Below are positions 6,533 through 13,672 of a stretch of 17,415 bases of DNA, piece after piece. The stretch is from Chloroflexota bacterium (lineage in GTDB: Bacteria; Chloroflexota; Anaerolineae; Fen-1058). The stretch is from contig JACRBO010000551.1 of assembly GCA_016219235.1 (NCBI GenBank), forward strand, positions 1-17,415, in the 5' to 3' direction. The position numbers and the translations under genes were made by a program. Position 1 is the stretch's first letter. Each line of letters begins with the position of its first letter. Under the pieces are notes generated by a model. The model was not told where the DNA came from. It searched no databases and saw only the letters and a program-made list of their open reading frames with translations.

Positions 6533-7157
6533 AATTGGCTTCATCCTTCTACTCGTGATCGTCGCCGGTTACTTCGGGCCGTGGGCAGCGCATCCGGCGG
6601 CGGGGCTAAACCTGTCGGCGGACGATCTGTCGGAGTGGGTCAAGTTCTTGCCGATGGTCAAGGCCGGTAACAGCGGCTTGATCCGCGAGTTGTTCTTCGT
6701 CTCAATCTGGCTCGCGCCGATTGGGTTGGGGATGTTGGCGGGCCGCAGCCGAGCGTGGCTGATCAAGTTGGCTTTGATAGGGCTGGCGCTGCTGCTAGTC
6801 TTTACGCCCCTGCCCAAATATCCCGAATTGTTGACGGCGTATCAAGCACCCGAATTCGCACCCACGTTTTGGATCACAGTCGGATCACTCATCATCACGT
6901 TGGGGCTGGGCTTCGTCGGGCGGCGGGCTGCGCTACCCGATCGATTGGTGGCAGCTCTGTGGATCGTTTTTGGTCTGGCTATTGCCCTGATCGCACCGCT
7001 GCATTTCATCAAGGTGCTGTCCGAGATCGAACGCCTGTATCACGTCTCGATCGGTTGGGGGCTGATCGTCACGGTACTCGGCGGTTTGAGTCTGAGCGCA
7101 CTGGGCGCGCGGCGCATAATTGCCGCGCGGCGCATAATTGCCGCGCGGCGCAAATAA
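6525..7157 (+). CDS. Four- to six-helix membrane protein, unknown function
   Basis: A 210-residue integral membrane protein. Hydrophobic segments lie at about residues 4-22, 57-73, 79-96, 113-131, 140-160 and 175-195, joined by short charged loops. The first may be a cleavable or anchor signal. The C-terminal tail is basic and repetitive (ARRIIAARRIIAARRK), encoded by an 18-bp tandem duplication. The ATG at 6525 overlaps the end of the chelatase-type ATPase gene by 8 bases, so translation is probably coupled and the two are likely one operon. No family recognised and no catalytic motif seen. It may be a membrane partner of the ATPase, but that rests on gene order alone. Confidence 0.75.
   Translation: MAKIGFILLLVIVAGYFGPWAAHPAAGLNLSADDLSEWVKFLPMVKAGNSGLIRELFFVSIWLAPIGLGMLAGRSRAWLIKLALIGLALLLVFTPLPKYPELLTAYQAPEFAPTFWITVGSLIITLGLGFVGRRAALPDRLVAALWIVFGLAIALIAPLHFIKVLSEIERLYHVSIGWGLIVTVLGGLSLSALGARRIIAARRIIAARRK
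7107..7152 (+). repeat. 18-bp tandem repeat inside the end of the membrane-protein gene
   Basis: The unit GCGCGGCGCATAATTGCC occurs at 7107-7124 and 7125-7142, followed by a 10-base partial copy at 7143-7152. The 18-bp length keeps the frame and duplicates a hexapeptide (ARRIIA). GCGCGGC of one unit pairs with GCCGCGC at the next junction, so a 7-bp hairpin can form (7107-7113 with 7122-7128). Confidence 0.9.
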
Positions 7158-7186
7158 AAAGCCCCCGGTTTGAGCCGGGGGCTTTT
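7157..7186. terminator. Bidirectional intrinsic terminator between convergent genes
   Basis: AAAAGCCCCCGG (7157-7168) pairs with CCGGGGGCTTTT (7175-7186) around TTTGAG: a 12-bp perfect stem flanked by A's on one side and T's on the other. It begins on the stop codon of the plus-strand membrane protein and lies 14 bases past the minus-strand lipoprotein stop, so it can serve both. Confidence 0.92.
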
Positions 7187-7200
7187 CTTATCAATCACGC

Positions 7201-8304
7201 TTACTTCTCGTCGGTCGAAATCATCACGTTCGTGACGTTCTTGTCCTTGTCCGCCGTAATCATGACCGAGGCGGTGCGGTTGTCTTTGGTAAACGTCAAC
7301 TGCGCAAAGCCGTCCATCGCCATGCCGCCTTCCTGCGCGGCCCAGCCCTTGGCGACCATCTCGGCCTTGTAGAACTCCACCACCGCGTCAAAAGCCGATG
7401 GGCTGCTGTAGGTGCTCATCGCACCAAACGCCGACTGATCGGTCGCGTCGGCCATCACCGGGATGTCCTCGGGCGCGCCGCCGCAATCCTTGGGCGCTTC
7501 GATGACGATCGGTTGATTGGCGCTCTTCAATTCATACACCCAGTTCATGGTGCCTTCCGCATCGGAGCCGCTGCCAAAAAATGTATCTTTGCCGGTGGCC
7601 TCAAAGCTGTACTTCACCACGAAATTGCCGGGCTGCGCGATCCAGACCTCGCTCTTGCCGTTGGTATACGCGCCCAGCGCCGTCAAGCCTTTGATGTCGA
7701 CGGCGTAGTGCTGCGCGGACATACCGTTGATGTTGTCCGTGCCCAGCAGCTGCGCGGTCTTAATGTCGCCAATGACGCTGGATGGCGTGAAACCGGTGTT
7801 GGCCGTTGGCGCATCGGTGGCGTCTGACGAGGCGCAGATGTCGCCAAAGCGCGAGTAGGTCTTGCCGCCCACCTCGATGGTCTCGATGGACGAATCCTTG
7901 CCCGTAGTGTCGGTGCCCAGGCCGGCAATGGTGCTGCGCTTGGCGGGCGGAGTCTTGACGAACTGCTCGGTCACGGTCCAGGTCCATTCTTTGGGCTGAC
8001 CATCTTCGGTGCCCTTGAAGCCCATGGTAAAGGTCGACTCGTAGGAGTTGAGCGAGTTGAGACCTTCGGTGACATCCGTCAGTTCCAACAGATCGGTAGC
8101 CTGAGTGTTGCCGTTGGCCGGTTCGGCTGTAGGCTGCGCGGGCGCCGGCTGTTGCGCGGCCGCCGGTGGATTGTTGGGCGCAGTGGTCGCGCTGGCTGCC
8201 GGCTGCCCGCCGCCGCTGGGCGCGGGTGCGGGGCCGCCGCCGCAAGCTGAGACGATCAACGCGGCAACGACGATCAATATGAACAACACGGGAAATTTCT
8301 TCAT
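7201..8304 (-). CDS. Secreted lipoprotein with Pro/Ala-rich linker
   Basis: A 367-residue predicted lipoprotein. MKKFPVLFILIVVAALIVSAC gives a type II signal peptide with the lipobox VSAC (18-21), so C21 is lipidated. Residues 22-70 are a Gly/Pro/Ala/Thr-rich linker. About 75-270 is a beta-rich domain (YESTFTMGFKGTEDGQPKEWTWTVTEQ, then GKSEVWIAQPGNFVVKYSFEATG) resembling the LolA/LppX-type half-barrel that carries lipids in other bacteria. The last 80 residues form a separate alpha/beta module (VVEFYKAEMVAKGW, then QLTFTKDNRTASVMITAD). The start is fixed by AAGGAGA (plus 8311-8317) at 6-base spacing. The LppX-like call is fold-level guesswork; the lipoprotein call is firm. It lies downstream of the propeller gene on the same strand, separated by a tandem repeat. 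Confidence 0.82.
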   Translation of the reverse strand: MKKFPVLFILIVVAALIVSACGGGPAPAPSGGGQPAASATTAPNNPPAAAQQPAPAQPTAEPANGNTQATDLLELTDVTEGLNSLNSYESTFTMGFKGTEDGQPKEWTWTVTEQFVKTPPAKRSTIAGLGTDTTGKDSSIETIEVGGKTYSRFGDICASSDATDAPTANTGFTPSSVIGDIKTAQLLGTDNINGMSAQHYAVDIKGLTALGAYTNGKSEVWIAQPGNFVVKYSFEATGKDTFFGSGSDAEGTMNWVYELKSANQPIVIEAPKDCGGAPEDIPVMADATDQSAFGAMSTYSSPSAFDAVVEFYKAEMVAKGWAAQEGGMAMDGFAQLTFTKDNRTASVMITADKDKNVTNVMISTDEK

Positions 8305-8334
8305 GGTAATTCTCCTTGTTTTGGTTGGTTACTT

Positions 8335-8398
8335 GGTCAAGTGGTCAACTAGTCGATTAGTCAATTAGTCAATCAGTCGATTGGTCAACCAGTCACCG
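8335..8398. repeat. Eight tandem copies of an 8-bp unit
   Basis: Eight consecutive 8-bp units with consensus RGTCRAYY (for example AGTCAATT at 8359-8366 and AGTCGATT at 8351-8358 and 8375-8382) run without gaps. On the minus strand the unit reads like TTGACTAA. It sits in the 130-base gap between two minus-strand genes, about 20 bases upstream of the lipoprotein ribosome site. The period is not a multiple of three and there are no spacers, so it is neither coding nor CRISPR. Confidence 0.88.
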
Positions 8399-8425
8399 AT
8401 CGACCGATTACCGATCGACCGATTT
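8396..8425. repeat. Two copies of a 15-bp repeat next to the 8-bp array
   Basis: CCGATCGACCGATTA at 8396-8410 is followed directly by CCGATCGACCGATTT at 8411-8425 (one mismatch). Each copy contains CGATCG and CGACCGAT. The repeat continues the low-complexity block up to the end of the propeller gene. Confidence 0.85.
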
Positions 8426-8434
8426 CCATTCTCA

Positions 8435-10300
8435 TCAAAAATCCCCGCCGGGGTATGGCCCATACGAGGCGATGATGTCGGCTTCCTTGTACACCTGCTC
8501 CATGGCGTCCCACCACGGCAGGCCATCGGTCTTCTGAAAGTGCCACCATTCTACATCGGGATAGTAACTGCGCCAGCGCCAGATCGCGCGCACCCGCTGC
8601 CAGCCATAATCGTTGCCCAGCGTGGTGAAGTCCACGTAGTAACCGGTCGGAATCGTCGCCATTGGCGCACCGCCGTTGTCGGTGCCTGTTGCCAGGTTCC
8701 ACGGCGCTTCGCGCAGCGGTTCGCCCAGCGTGCCGTCCTGTTCTCTGGCTTTGATGTACACCCGCCAGTACGTGACGTTGCCGATGTCTTCGCGCACGAT
8801 CACCGTTCGATTGCCGTCTTGCTGGAACGGGCCTTGATTGATGTCCACGGCCCGGCCGGCCACGTGATACGAGCGGCGGCTCTGCCCCTCGCGCGCCACA
8901 TGATTCATCGGGCGGAAGGTGTTGCCCACCAGATCGAGATAGTCGTAGCCGGTCTCGACCAAGACGCGCGCCCGCAACGCGCGGAATGAATCGTCCACGG
9001 CGTCACTCAACATCTGCCCTGATGGAGCGACATTTTCCAGCTGCACAAACGCATACTGCGGCTGCCCCTTGGCAGTGGGACTGACCACCTCGGTGTACAG
9101 AGGCGGCGCTTTCAAGGGCGCTTCGGCCACACTGCGTTCGATCGCCTCGGCCGGGATCAATTGCGAGCCCCAGGCCGGATGCCCGATGAACTCGCGGCCG
9201 CCAAACGCTTCCTGCGCCAGGCCCCAGCCACCCAGATTCGCGCCGATCAACACGTCCCGATCGGCCCGGTGATAGGTAAAGATGATGGCTTTGCTGTCCG
9301 GCGACCAGGCCGGTTCACTGCCCTGCCCGAACAAGCCGACATCGGCTTCTTGCAGGCTCTTGAACTTTAGGTCAAACGTATTCACATAGATCAGTTGATC
9401 GCCGGGGCGACCCGAGGTGTACGCCAGCTGCGTCCCATCGGGCGACCACGCGGGGTTATCCTCGTCCCGATCGGGCGTGTTGGTCAAGTTCGCCAGATCA
9501 CTCTCGGGATCGGGCAAATCCAGCGGCAGCAGAAAGATGTCCTTGTTGCCGTTGCGATACGACGCAAACGCGATCGATTTGCCGTCCGGCGACCAGGCGG
9601 GGCTGGTGTCTGGCGCAGGATTCTGCGTCAGGCGTTTGACGTTGCGGCCAGCGCGATCCATGCGATACAGATCGAGGTTGCCACCCCGATAGGACTCAAA
9701 CACGATATAGCGGCCATCTGGCGACCAGGCGGGCGCGCCATCGTAAGTGGTGGTCAGCGTCAAACGCGCGGCGACACCACTCACGAAATCCAGCCGGTAA
9801 ATATCCCAATTCCCGTCGCGATGAGACGCAAAGGCCAACTCGCGGCCATCGGGCGAGATCGCCGGATCGCGATCGTCGGCGGGATGGCTGACCAGCCGAA
9901 TCAACTGCTTGTCATCCGCGTTGACGGCATAGATGTCGCTGTTGCCGTTGCGGCGCAGCGTGAAGGCAATGGCGCCGCCGCCGCCAAACGGGCTGATGGG
10001 CGTCGCGGTAGGTGTGGGTGTCGGCAGCGGGGTCGAGGTCGGCAGCAGCGTGCGCGTGGGCAGCGGGGCCGACGGCGGCGTGACCAGCACCTGCACTAAC
10101 TGCACCATCGGTTCGCGCAGCGCCAGCGCCGTCAATCCGATCAAAACGAGCACGTTAAGCATCGCCAGAACGATCAGGCCGCGCAGCTGTCGCCGCGAAA
10201 GCGTGATGCCATCTCGATTAGGGCTAGACTGCGCCGGTTGATTTTCGGTTGGCGCGTCGGGCGTCTGAGGTTGATCGGGCGGATTTGAGGACGCTGACAT
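8435..10300 (-). CDS. Membrane-anchored TolB-like propeller with M15 peptidase signature
   Basis: A 621-residue protein. Residues 1-40 are cytoplasmic, and 41-60 are one membrane helix followed by a Pro/Thr linker (74-104). Residues about 108-380 contain at least five WD40-like PD40 propeller repeats, each with (A/P)AWSPDG or AISPDG and a preceding (S/N)DIY or DLYR strand, as in TolB. Residues about 430-621 form a further domain with S477-X-H479-X2-G482-X-A484-X-D486 (SYHVAGRAVD) and E584-W-W-H587. These are the SxHxxGxAxD and ExWH motifs of M15 (VanY/D-Ala-D-Ala carboxypeptidase) zinc enzymes, supplying H479, D486 and H587 as metal ligands and E584 as base. The distance between the motifs (about 100 residues) is longer than usual. 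It probably acts on the outer face, perhaps on peptidoglycan. The ATG appears leaderless. Confidence 0.85.
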   Translation of the reverse strand: MSASSNPPDQPQTPDAPTENQPAQSSPNRDGITLSRRQLRGLIVLAMLNVLVLIGLTALALREPMVQLVQVLVTPPSAPLPTRTLLPTSTPLPTPTPTATPISPFGGGGAIAFTLRRNGNSDIYAVNADDKQLIRLVSHPADDRDPAISPDGRELAFASHRDGNWDIYRLDFVSGVAARLTLTTTYDGAPAWSPDGRYIVFESYRGGNLDLYRMDRAGRNVKRLTQNPAPDTSPAWSPDGKSIAFASYRNGNKDIFLLPLDLPDPESDLANLTNTPDRDEDNPAWSPDGTQLAYTSGRPGDQLIYVNTFDLKFKSLQEADVGLFGQGSEPAWSPDSKAIIFTYHRADRDVLIGANLGGWGLAQEAFGGREFIGHPAWGSQLIPAEAIERSVAEAPLKAPPLYTEVVSPTAKGQPQYAFVQLENVAPSGQMLSDAVDDSFRALRARVLVETGYDYLDLVGNTFRPMNHVAREGQSRRSYHVAGRAVDINQGPFQQDGNRTVIVREDIGNVTYWRVYIKAREQDGTLGEPLREAPWNLATGTDNGGAPMATIPTGYYVDFTTLGNDYGWQRVRAIWRWRSYYPDVEWWHFQKTDGLPWWDAMEQVYKEADIIASYGPYPGGDF

Positions 10301-10307
10301 GGCCTTG

Positions 10308-10337
10308 ACTATATCATGCGCGCAAAGAGGGTGTCAA
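10308..10337 (-). promoter_or_regulatory. Leaderless promoter of the propeller-peptidase gene
   Basis: On the minus strand, TTGACA (plus 10332-10337) and TATAGT (plus 10308-10313) are 18 bases apart, and the ATG begins 8 bases after the -10 box. Transcription would therefore start at or within a base or two of the A of the start codon. Confidence 0.65.
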
Positions 10338-10358
10338 ATGCATTCCCCGTAGTATAAT
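10331..10358 (+). promoter_or_regulatory. Leaderless promoter of tlyA
   Basis: TATAAT at 10353-10358 is followed by six bases and then ATG at 10365, placing the expected start of transcription on the A of the start codon. GTGTCA at 10331-10336 (4 of 6 matches, 16-base spacer) is the likely -35 and overlaps the -35 of the divergent gene. No ribosome-binding site can exist upstream. Confidence 0.65.
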
Positions 10359-10364
10359 CTGCCC

Positions 10365-11159
10365 ATGCCCAAGATTCGACTCGATCAACTCCTCGTCGAG
10401 CGCGGCCTGGTGGCGAGCCGTGAAAAAAGCCAACGTCTGATCATGGCCGGCGAAGTGCTGGTCAACGATCAAGTGGCCGACAAACCCGGCGCGCAAGTGA
10501 AGGCCGATGTCACCGTGCGCATCAAAGAGCCGCTGCCCTACGTCAGCCGGGGCGGACTGAAACTCGCCGCCGCGCTCGATCGGTTTGCCATCGCGATCGA
10601 ACACGCCGTCTGCGCGGACGTAGGCGCGTCCACCGGCGGCTTTACGGACTGCCTGTTGCAGCGCGGCGCGGCCAAAGTCTACGCCATCGACGTGGGCTAC
10701 GGCCAGTTGGACTGGAAGATCCGATCGAATCCGCGCGTGATCGTCATGGATCGCACCAACGCGCGCTACGTGGACGCGCTGCCCGAGCCGATCGACGTGG
10801 CCGTCATCGATGCGTCGTTTATTTCCTTGCGCTTGATCTTGCCGTCTGTGCTAAAATGGTTGAAACCTCACGCGCAGGTGGTGGCCTTGATCAAACCACA
10901 GTTTGAAGCGGGCCGCGAGCGGGTGGGTAAAGGCGGCGTGGTGCGCGACACTGAAATTCATGCCGAAGTGATTCGCTCGATCTGGCAGGCAGCCGGCGAC
11001 CTGGGGTTCAACCCGATCGATCTGATTCGATCACCGATTTCAGGGCCGGCGGGTAACACAGAGTTCTTGATCTGGCTGCGCACAGCAACTGACGACTCGA
11101 TTGAAGCACCCCCGCCCGTTGACGAGCTCTTGCCACGGGTGCTTGCGGAGCGCATGTGA
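10365..11159 (+). CDS. tlyA: TlyA-type rRNA 2'-O-methyltransferase (S4 + FtsJ)
   Basis: A 264-residue protein. Residues 3-60 are an S4 RNA-binding domain ([22 protein letters not shown]). [13 protein letters not shown] follows, and then an FtsJ/RrmJ-like Rossmann methyltransferase domain with the SAM motif [14 protein letters not shown] (85-98). The K-D-K-E tetrad of 2'-O-methyltransferases is present: K66, D149 (VIDASF), K177 (LIKPQFE) and E233 (NTEFLIW). In mycobacteria TlyA methylates 16S C1409 and 23S C1920, which is what makes ribosomes sensitive to capreomycin. Shorter 'type I' proteins like many bacterial homologues act only on 23S C1920; the subtype is not resolved here. The annotation 'hemolysin A' is a historical name. 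Its last codon and stop (ATGTGA) overlap the start of the histidine kinase gene. Confidence 0.95.
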   Translation: MPKIRLDQLLVERGLVASREKSQRLIMAGEVLVNDQVADKPGAQVKADVTVRIKEPLPYVSRGGLKLAAALDRFAIAIEHAVCADVGASTGGFTDCLLQRGAAKVYAIDVGYGQLDWKIRSNPRVIVMDRTNARYVDALPEPIDVAVIDASFISLRLILPSVLKWLKPHAQVVALIKPQFEAGRERVGKGGVVRDTEIHAEVIRSIWQAAGDLGFNPIDLIRSPISGPAGNTEFLIWLRTATDDSIEAPPPVDELLPRVLAERM

Positions 11160-12481
11160 GTACACTGCCGTTGAATCTGCCCCAGACCGGCGATCTGCGC
11201 CGCAGCTTTACGACGCTGCGACGGCAAGCCGACCGCCTGCAGCGCGTGCTTGAAATCAGCCAGACCCTGACCAGCACCTTCGATCTGGATGAAGTGCTGC
11301 ACCTCATTTTGTCCGCGGCCACCGAGTTGACCGACACCGAAGCCGCCTCACTGATGCTGCTCAACGAATCCGGCACCGAGCTGCGCTTTGCGGCGTCCAA
11401 TGGCCGCGAGATGAACAGACTCGCCAGCCTGCGTGTGCCCATCGGCGGGAGCCTGGCCGGTTCGATCTTGATGTCCGGCCGGCCGATGGCGATCGACGAT
11501 GTGCAGCACGATCCGCGGCATTTTACGGGTGTGGACAAGCAGCTGGACTTTCAATCGCGCTCGCTGCTGGGCGTGCCGCTGATGCTGCGCGACCGGCCCA
11601 TCGGCGTGCTGGAAGCGCTGAACAAACACGACAACGCCCCGTTCAGCGAGGAAGACGGCCAACTCTTGATGACGCTCGCCGCGCAAGCCGCCGTCGCCAT
11701 TGAAAATGCACGGCTGGTCACCGCGCTGCAAAAGACCTACGCACAGCTTAACCAGGTCGATCAGATCAAGAGCAATTTCATCGCCATCGCCTCGCACGAA
11801 TTGCGCACGCCGCTGGGTTTAATTTTGGGCTACGCGGCCATGCTGAAAGACGATGTGAAACCGGACGCGCAGGCCCAGGTGGACGTGGTGCTGAACAGCG
11901 CGCTCAAACTGCGTTCGCTGATTGACGACATGGTGAACGTGCAGCACGTAGCCGAGGGCACGTCGCAATTAGAGGTTAGCGAGTTTGAACTGCGGGACGT
12001 GATTCAGACCACGGTGGACGCGATGTGCGAACTCGTCAATACCAAAGAGCACGTCCTGACGCTGAATCTGCCGCCGGAACCGATGAATCTTAAAGCCGAT
12101 CGGGCCAAGTTGGCGATCGTGCTCAACAACCTGCTGTCCAACGCGATCAAGTTTACCGAACCCGGCGGGCGCATCCTGATCTCGGCGAACACGGCCAACG
12201 GCGAAGTGCAAGTCCACATCGCCGACACCGGCATTGGCATCCCGGCCAACGAACTGGAGCGGGTCTTCGAGCGGTTCTATCAAGTGGAACCGCACTTGAC
12301 GCGCAAGTATAGCGGCATGGGGCTGGGCCTGGCCATCGCCAAAGGCATGATCGATCTGCACGGCGGCCGCATCTGGTGCGAGAGCGTGGTGGGGCTGGGT
12401 AGCCGCTTCTCGTTTACCGTGCCCGTCAGCGGGCCGCGCCCGAAGCCGAAGGGGACCGGGCCGCTGAGGATGATGCCATGA
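11156..12481 (+). CDS. Soluble GAF-domain sensor histidine kinase
   Basis: A 441-residue cytoplasmic kinase with no membrane segment. A helix at 15-40 leads into a GAF domain (about 42-188; [21 protein letters not shown]). A HisKA dimerisation domain follows, with the phosphorylated H214 in SHELRTP, and then a HATPase_c domain with an N box ([16 protein letters not shown], 323-338), a G1 box DTGIGIP (357-363) and a G2 box GMGLGLAI (387-394). All catalytic boxes look intact. The GAF ligand is unknown. Translation starts at GTG 11156, overlapping tlyA by 4 bases (ATGTGA) with GGAG 5 bases upstream, so the two are coupled. No response regulator is next to it; the next gene encodes a zinc-ribbon protein. 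Confidence 0.93.
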   Translation: MSTLPLNLPQTGDLRRSFTTLRRQADRLQRVLEISQTLTSTFDLDEVLHLILSAATELTDTEAASLMLLNESGTELRFAASNGREMNRLASLRVPIGGSLAGSILMSGRPMAIDDVQHDPRHFTGVDKQLDFQSRSLLGVPLMLRDRPIGVLEALNKHDNAPFSEEDGQLLMTLAAQAAVAIENARLVTALQKTYAQLNQVDQIKSNFIAIASHELRTPLGLILGYAAMLKDDVKPDAQAQVDVVLNSALKLRSLIDDMVNVQHVAEGTSQLEVSEFELRDVIQTTVDAMCELVNTKEHVLTLNLPPEPMNLKADRAKLAIVLNNLLSNAIKFTEPGGRILISANTANGEVQVHIADTGIGIPANELERVFERFYQVEPHLTRKYSGMGLGLAIAKGMIDLHGGRIWCESVVGLGSRFSFTVPVSGPRPKPKGTGPLRMMP

Positions 12482-12519
12482 TTGAGCTCGGGCGGGGCGT
12501 TTGAGTGGGAGTGGAAAAC

Positions 12520-13014
12520 ATGCTATCCTTCTTTAAGAAACTCTTTGGTCGATCCACCCATCAAAAGACATCGATTCCGTCGGCCCGCGTTACTGGCGCG
12601 ACGGATCCAATTCCGGCCGAAAAGGTAGCCGGTGTTCGGATGGCAAGTGACGTCATCACGATCGACGGTGACGTGATCGGCGGCAGCATCAAGCGCACGA
12701 TCACTATCAATGGTGATTTGTCGGCGTCTGATGAGGCGGTTGCTGAACTGCTCAGACGCAGAGTGGCATCGATACAAGATGAGTGTGCAGAACAACTGAA
12801 AGCATGGACATGTAGCAAATGCGGCGCACCCTTGCCCGAATCTCGCACTGCGAGATTCACCCTAACGTGTGCAAGTTGTGGCACGGTCTTTCGGGCGCCA
12901 CAAGCATCGACAGATCGCTCAGGCGGGGTACATTTCAACGGTGGGGCAATAACTGTGAGCGGAGAAGTCGTCGGTGGCGACAAGATCGTCATTGTCAATC
13001 ACGGCATATCTTGA
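12520..13014 (+). CDS. Zinc-ribbon protein with Gly-rich GGDxI segments
   Basis: A 164-residue cytoplasmic protein of unknown function. Residues 1-10 are MLSFFKKLFG. Residues 44-66 (DVITIDGDVIGGSIKRTITI) form a first Gly/Asp/Val strand-turn segment, about 70-96 a helix, and 98-120 a zinc ribbon (C98-X2-C101, C117-X2-C120). The last 30 residues are a second Gly-rich segment with GGVHFNGGAITVSG and VVGGDKIVIVN. ATG 12520 is preferred because GGGAG (12507-12511) precedes it by 8 bases; in-frame GTGs at 12505 and 12511 are alternatives. The same kind of Gly-rich segment occurs in the next two proteins. Hand-counted lines in this gene and the next are lower in GC (about 48-55%) than sampled neighbours (60-72%), which hints at different ancestry. 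Confidence 0.72.
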   Translation: MLSFFKKLFGRSTHQKTSIPSARVTGATDPIPAEKVAGVRMASDVITIDGDVIGGSIKRTITINGDLSASDEAVAELLRRRVASIQDECAEQLKAWTCSKCGAPLPESRTARFTLTCASCGTVFRAPQASTDRSGGVHFNGGAITVSGEVVGGDKIVIVNHGIS

Positions 13015-13024
13015 CTCAAGTCAA
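13011..13024. promoter_or_regulatory. Inverted repeat over the zinc-ribbon stop codon
   Basis: TTGACT (13011-13016) and AGTCAA (13019-13024) are perfect inverted arms around CA. The repeat covers the stop codon of the zinc-ribbon gene and lies 11 bases before the ribosome site of the next gene. The half-site equals the core of the 8-bp tandem array at 8335-8398. It could be an operator or a coincidence in a short sequence. Confidence 0.3.
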
Positions 13025-13046
13025 TTCTACAATCAGGAGGCATACC

Positions 13047-13598
13047 ATGAGTGCAGGTGACAGGAATCCTTCGGTTGACGACATCATTGCTGCAAAGCTC
13101 AAAGCAAAGGCGGAGGAAGCGGCGCGTGAAGCAACCGAGGACGCGCGTGGCGGCGGCCGAAGTGGTGGCGTGTCTGTTGGCGGGAACATTGGGAGTGTCG
13201 GAGGAAGCATAGCCGGCCGCGATTTGGTTGGCGGCAACGTGACAACGACGACTACAACGACTACTGGCTCGACTCCTGCCGAATTCGCCAAAGCTTTTGA
13301 CTTGATTTACCAAAAGATTGCAGCCAAACCCCAGGAAGATCAAGCTGACATCAAAGAAGCTGTAGACACTATCAAGCAAGCGGCGGAAAAAGAAGCGGCA
13401 GGCGAGAAGCCGGATGCGGCCACAGAAAAAGAAGTTAAGTCAGCCTCGCAAGCCATTGTCGCCACGTCACCTGATCTGATCGACGACGTGCTCGAAGTGG
13501 CGACCGCTACGCTGGCGAATCCGGCGGCAGGTGTGGCAATGATCATTCGCAAAGTGCTGGAAAAGGCCAGGGCGTTGCGTGGCGGCGCAACAGCCTGA
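13047..13598 (+). CDS. Helical protein with Gly-rich segment and poly-Thr tract
   Basis: A 183-residue soluble protein. Residues 10-35 are a charged helix. Residues 36-65 are a Gly-rich segment (GGGRSGGVSVGGNIGSVGG, then SIAGRDLVGGNV) of the same type as in both neighbours. Eight consecutive threonines (66-73) follow, then an alpha-helical region (79-178) ending PDLIDDVLEVATATLANPAAG and IIRKVLEKARAL. I recall that closing helix pattern, with 'NP..G' and 'IRKV..KA', from uncharacterised cyanobacterial and Chloroflexota proteins that also carry such Gly-rich segments. The start at 13047 is fixed by AGGAGG (13035-13040) at 6 bases; the frame is open to 12819, but that would overlap the zinc-ribbon gene. 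No enzyme motif. Confidence 0.75.
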   Translation: MSAGDRNPSVDDIIAAKLKAKAEEAAREATEDARGGGRSGGVSVGGNIGSVGGSIAGRDLVGGNVTTTTTTTTGSTPAEFAKAFDLIYQKIAAKPQEDQADIKEAVDTIKQAAEKEAAGEKPDAATEKEVKSASQAIVATSPDLIDDVLEVATATLANPAAGVAMIIRKVLEKARALRGGATA

Positions 13599-13626
13599 TC
13601 TCAAGCAGAACGCGCAGATCAATCTA

Positions 13627-13656
13627 CAGGCCGGAGCGCGCTTCGGCCTGTTTGAT
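13627..13656 (+). terminator. Weak hairpin, possible attenuating terminator
   Basis: CAGGCCG (13627-13633) pairs with CGGCCTG (13644-13650), with further weak pairing inside, followed by TTTGATTT. The short interrupted T run makes it a weak or partial terminator. It lies in the 74-base gap before the membrane TPR gene, whose start has no visible ribosome site. Confidence 0.4.
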
Positions 13657-13672
13657 TTCCAACCCTTCGACC

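Noticed and set aside
8335..8425. CRISPR-like array
   Set aside because: The units are 8 and 15 bp and directly abutting with no spacers; no cas gene is present.
12819..13046. N-terminal extension of the helical Gly-rich protein
   Set aside because: It overlaps most of the zinc-ribbon gene in another frame, while ATG 13047 has a perfect AGGAGG at 6 bases.
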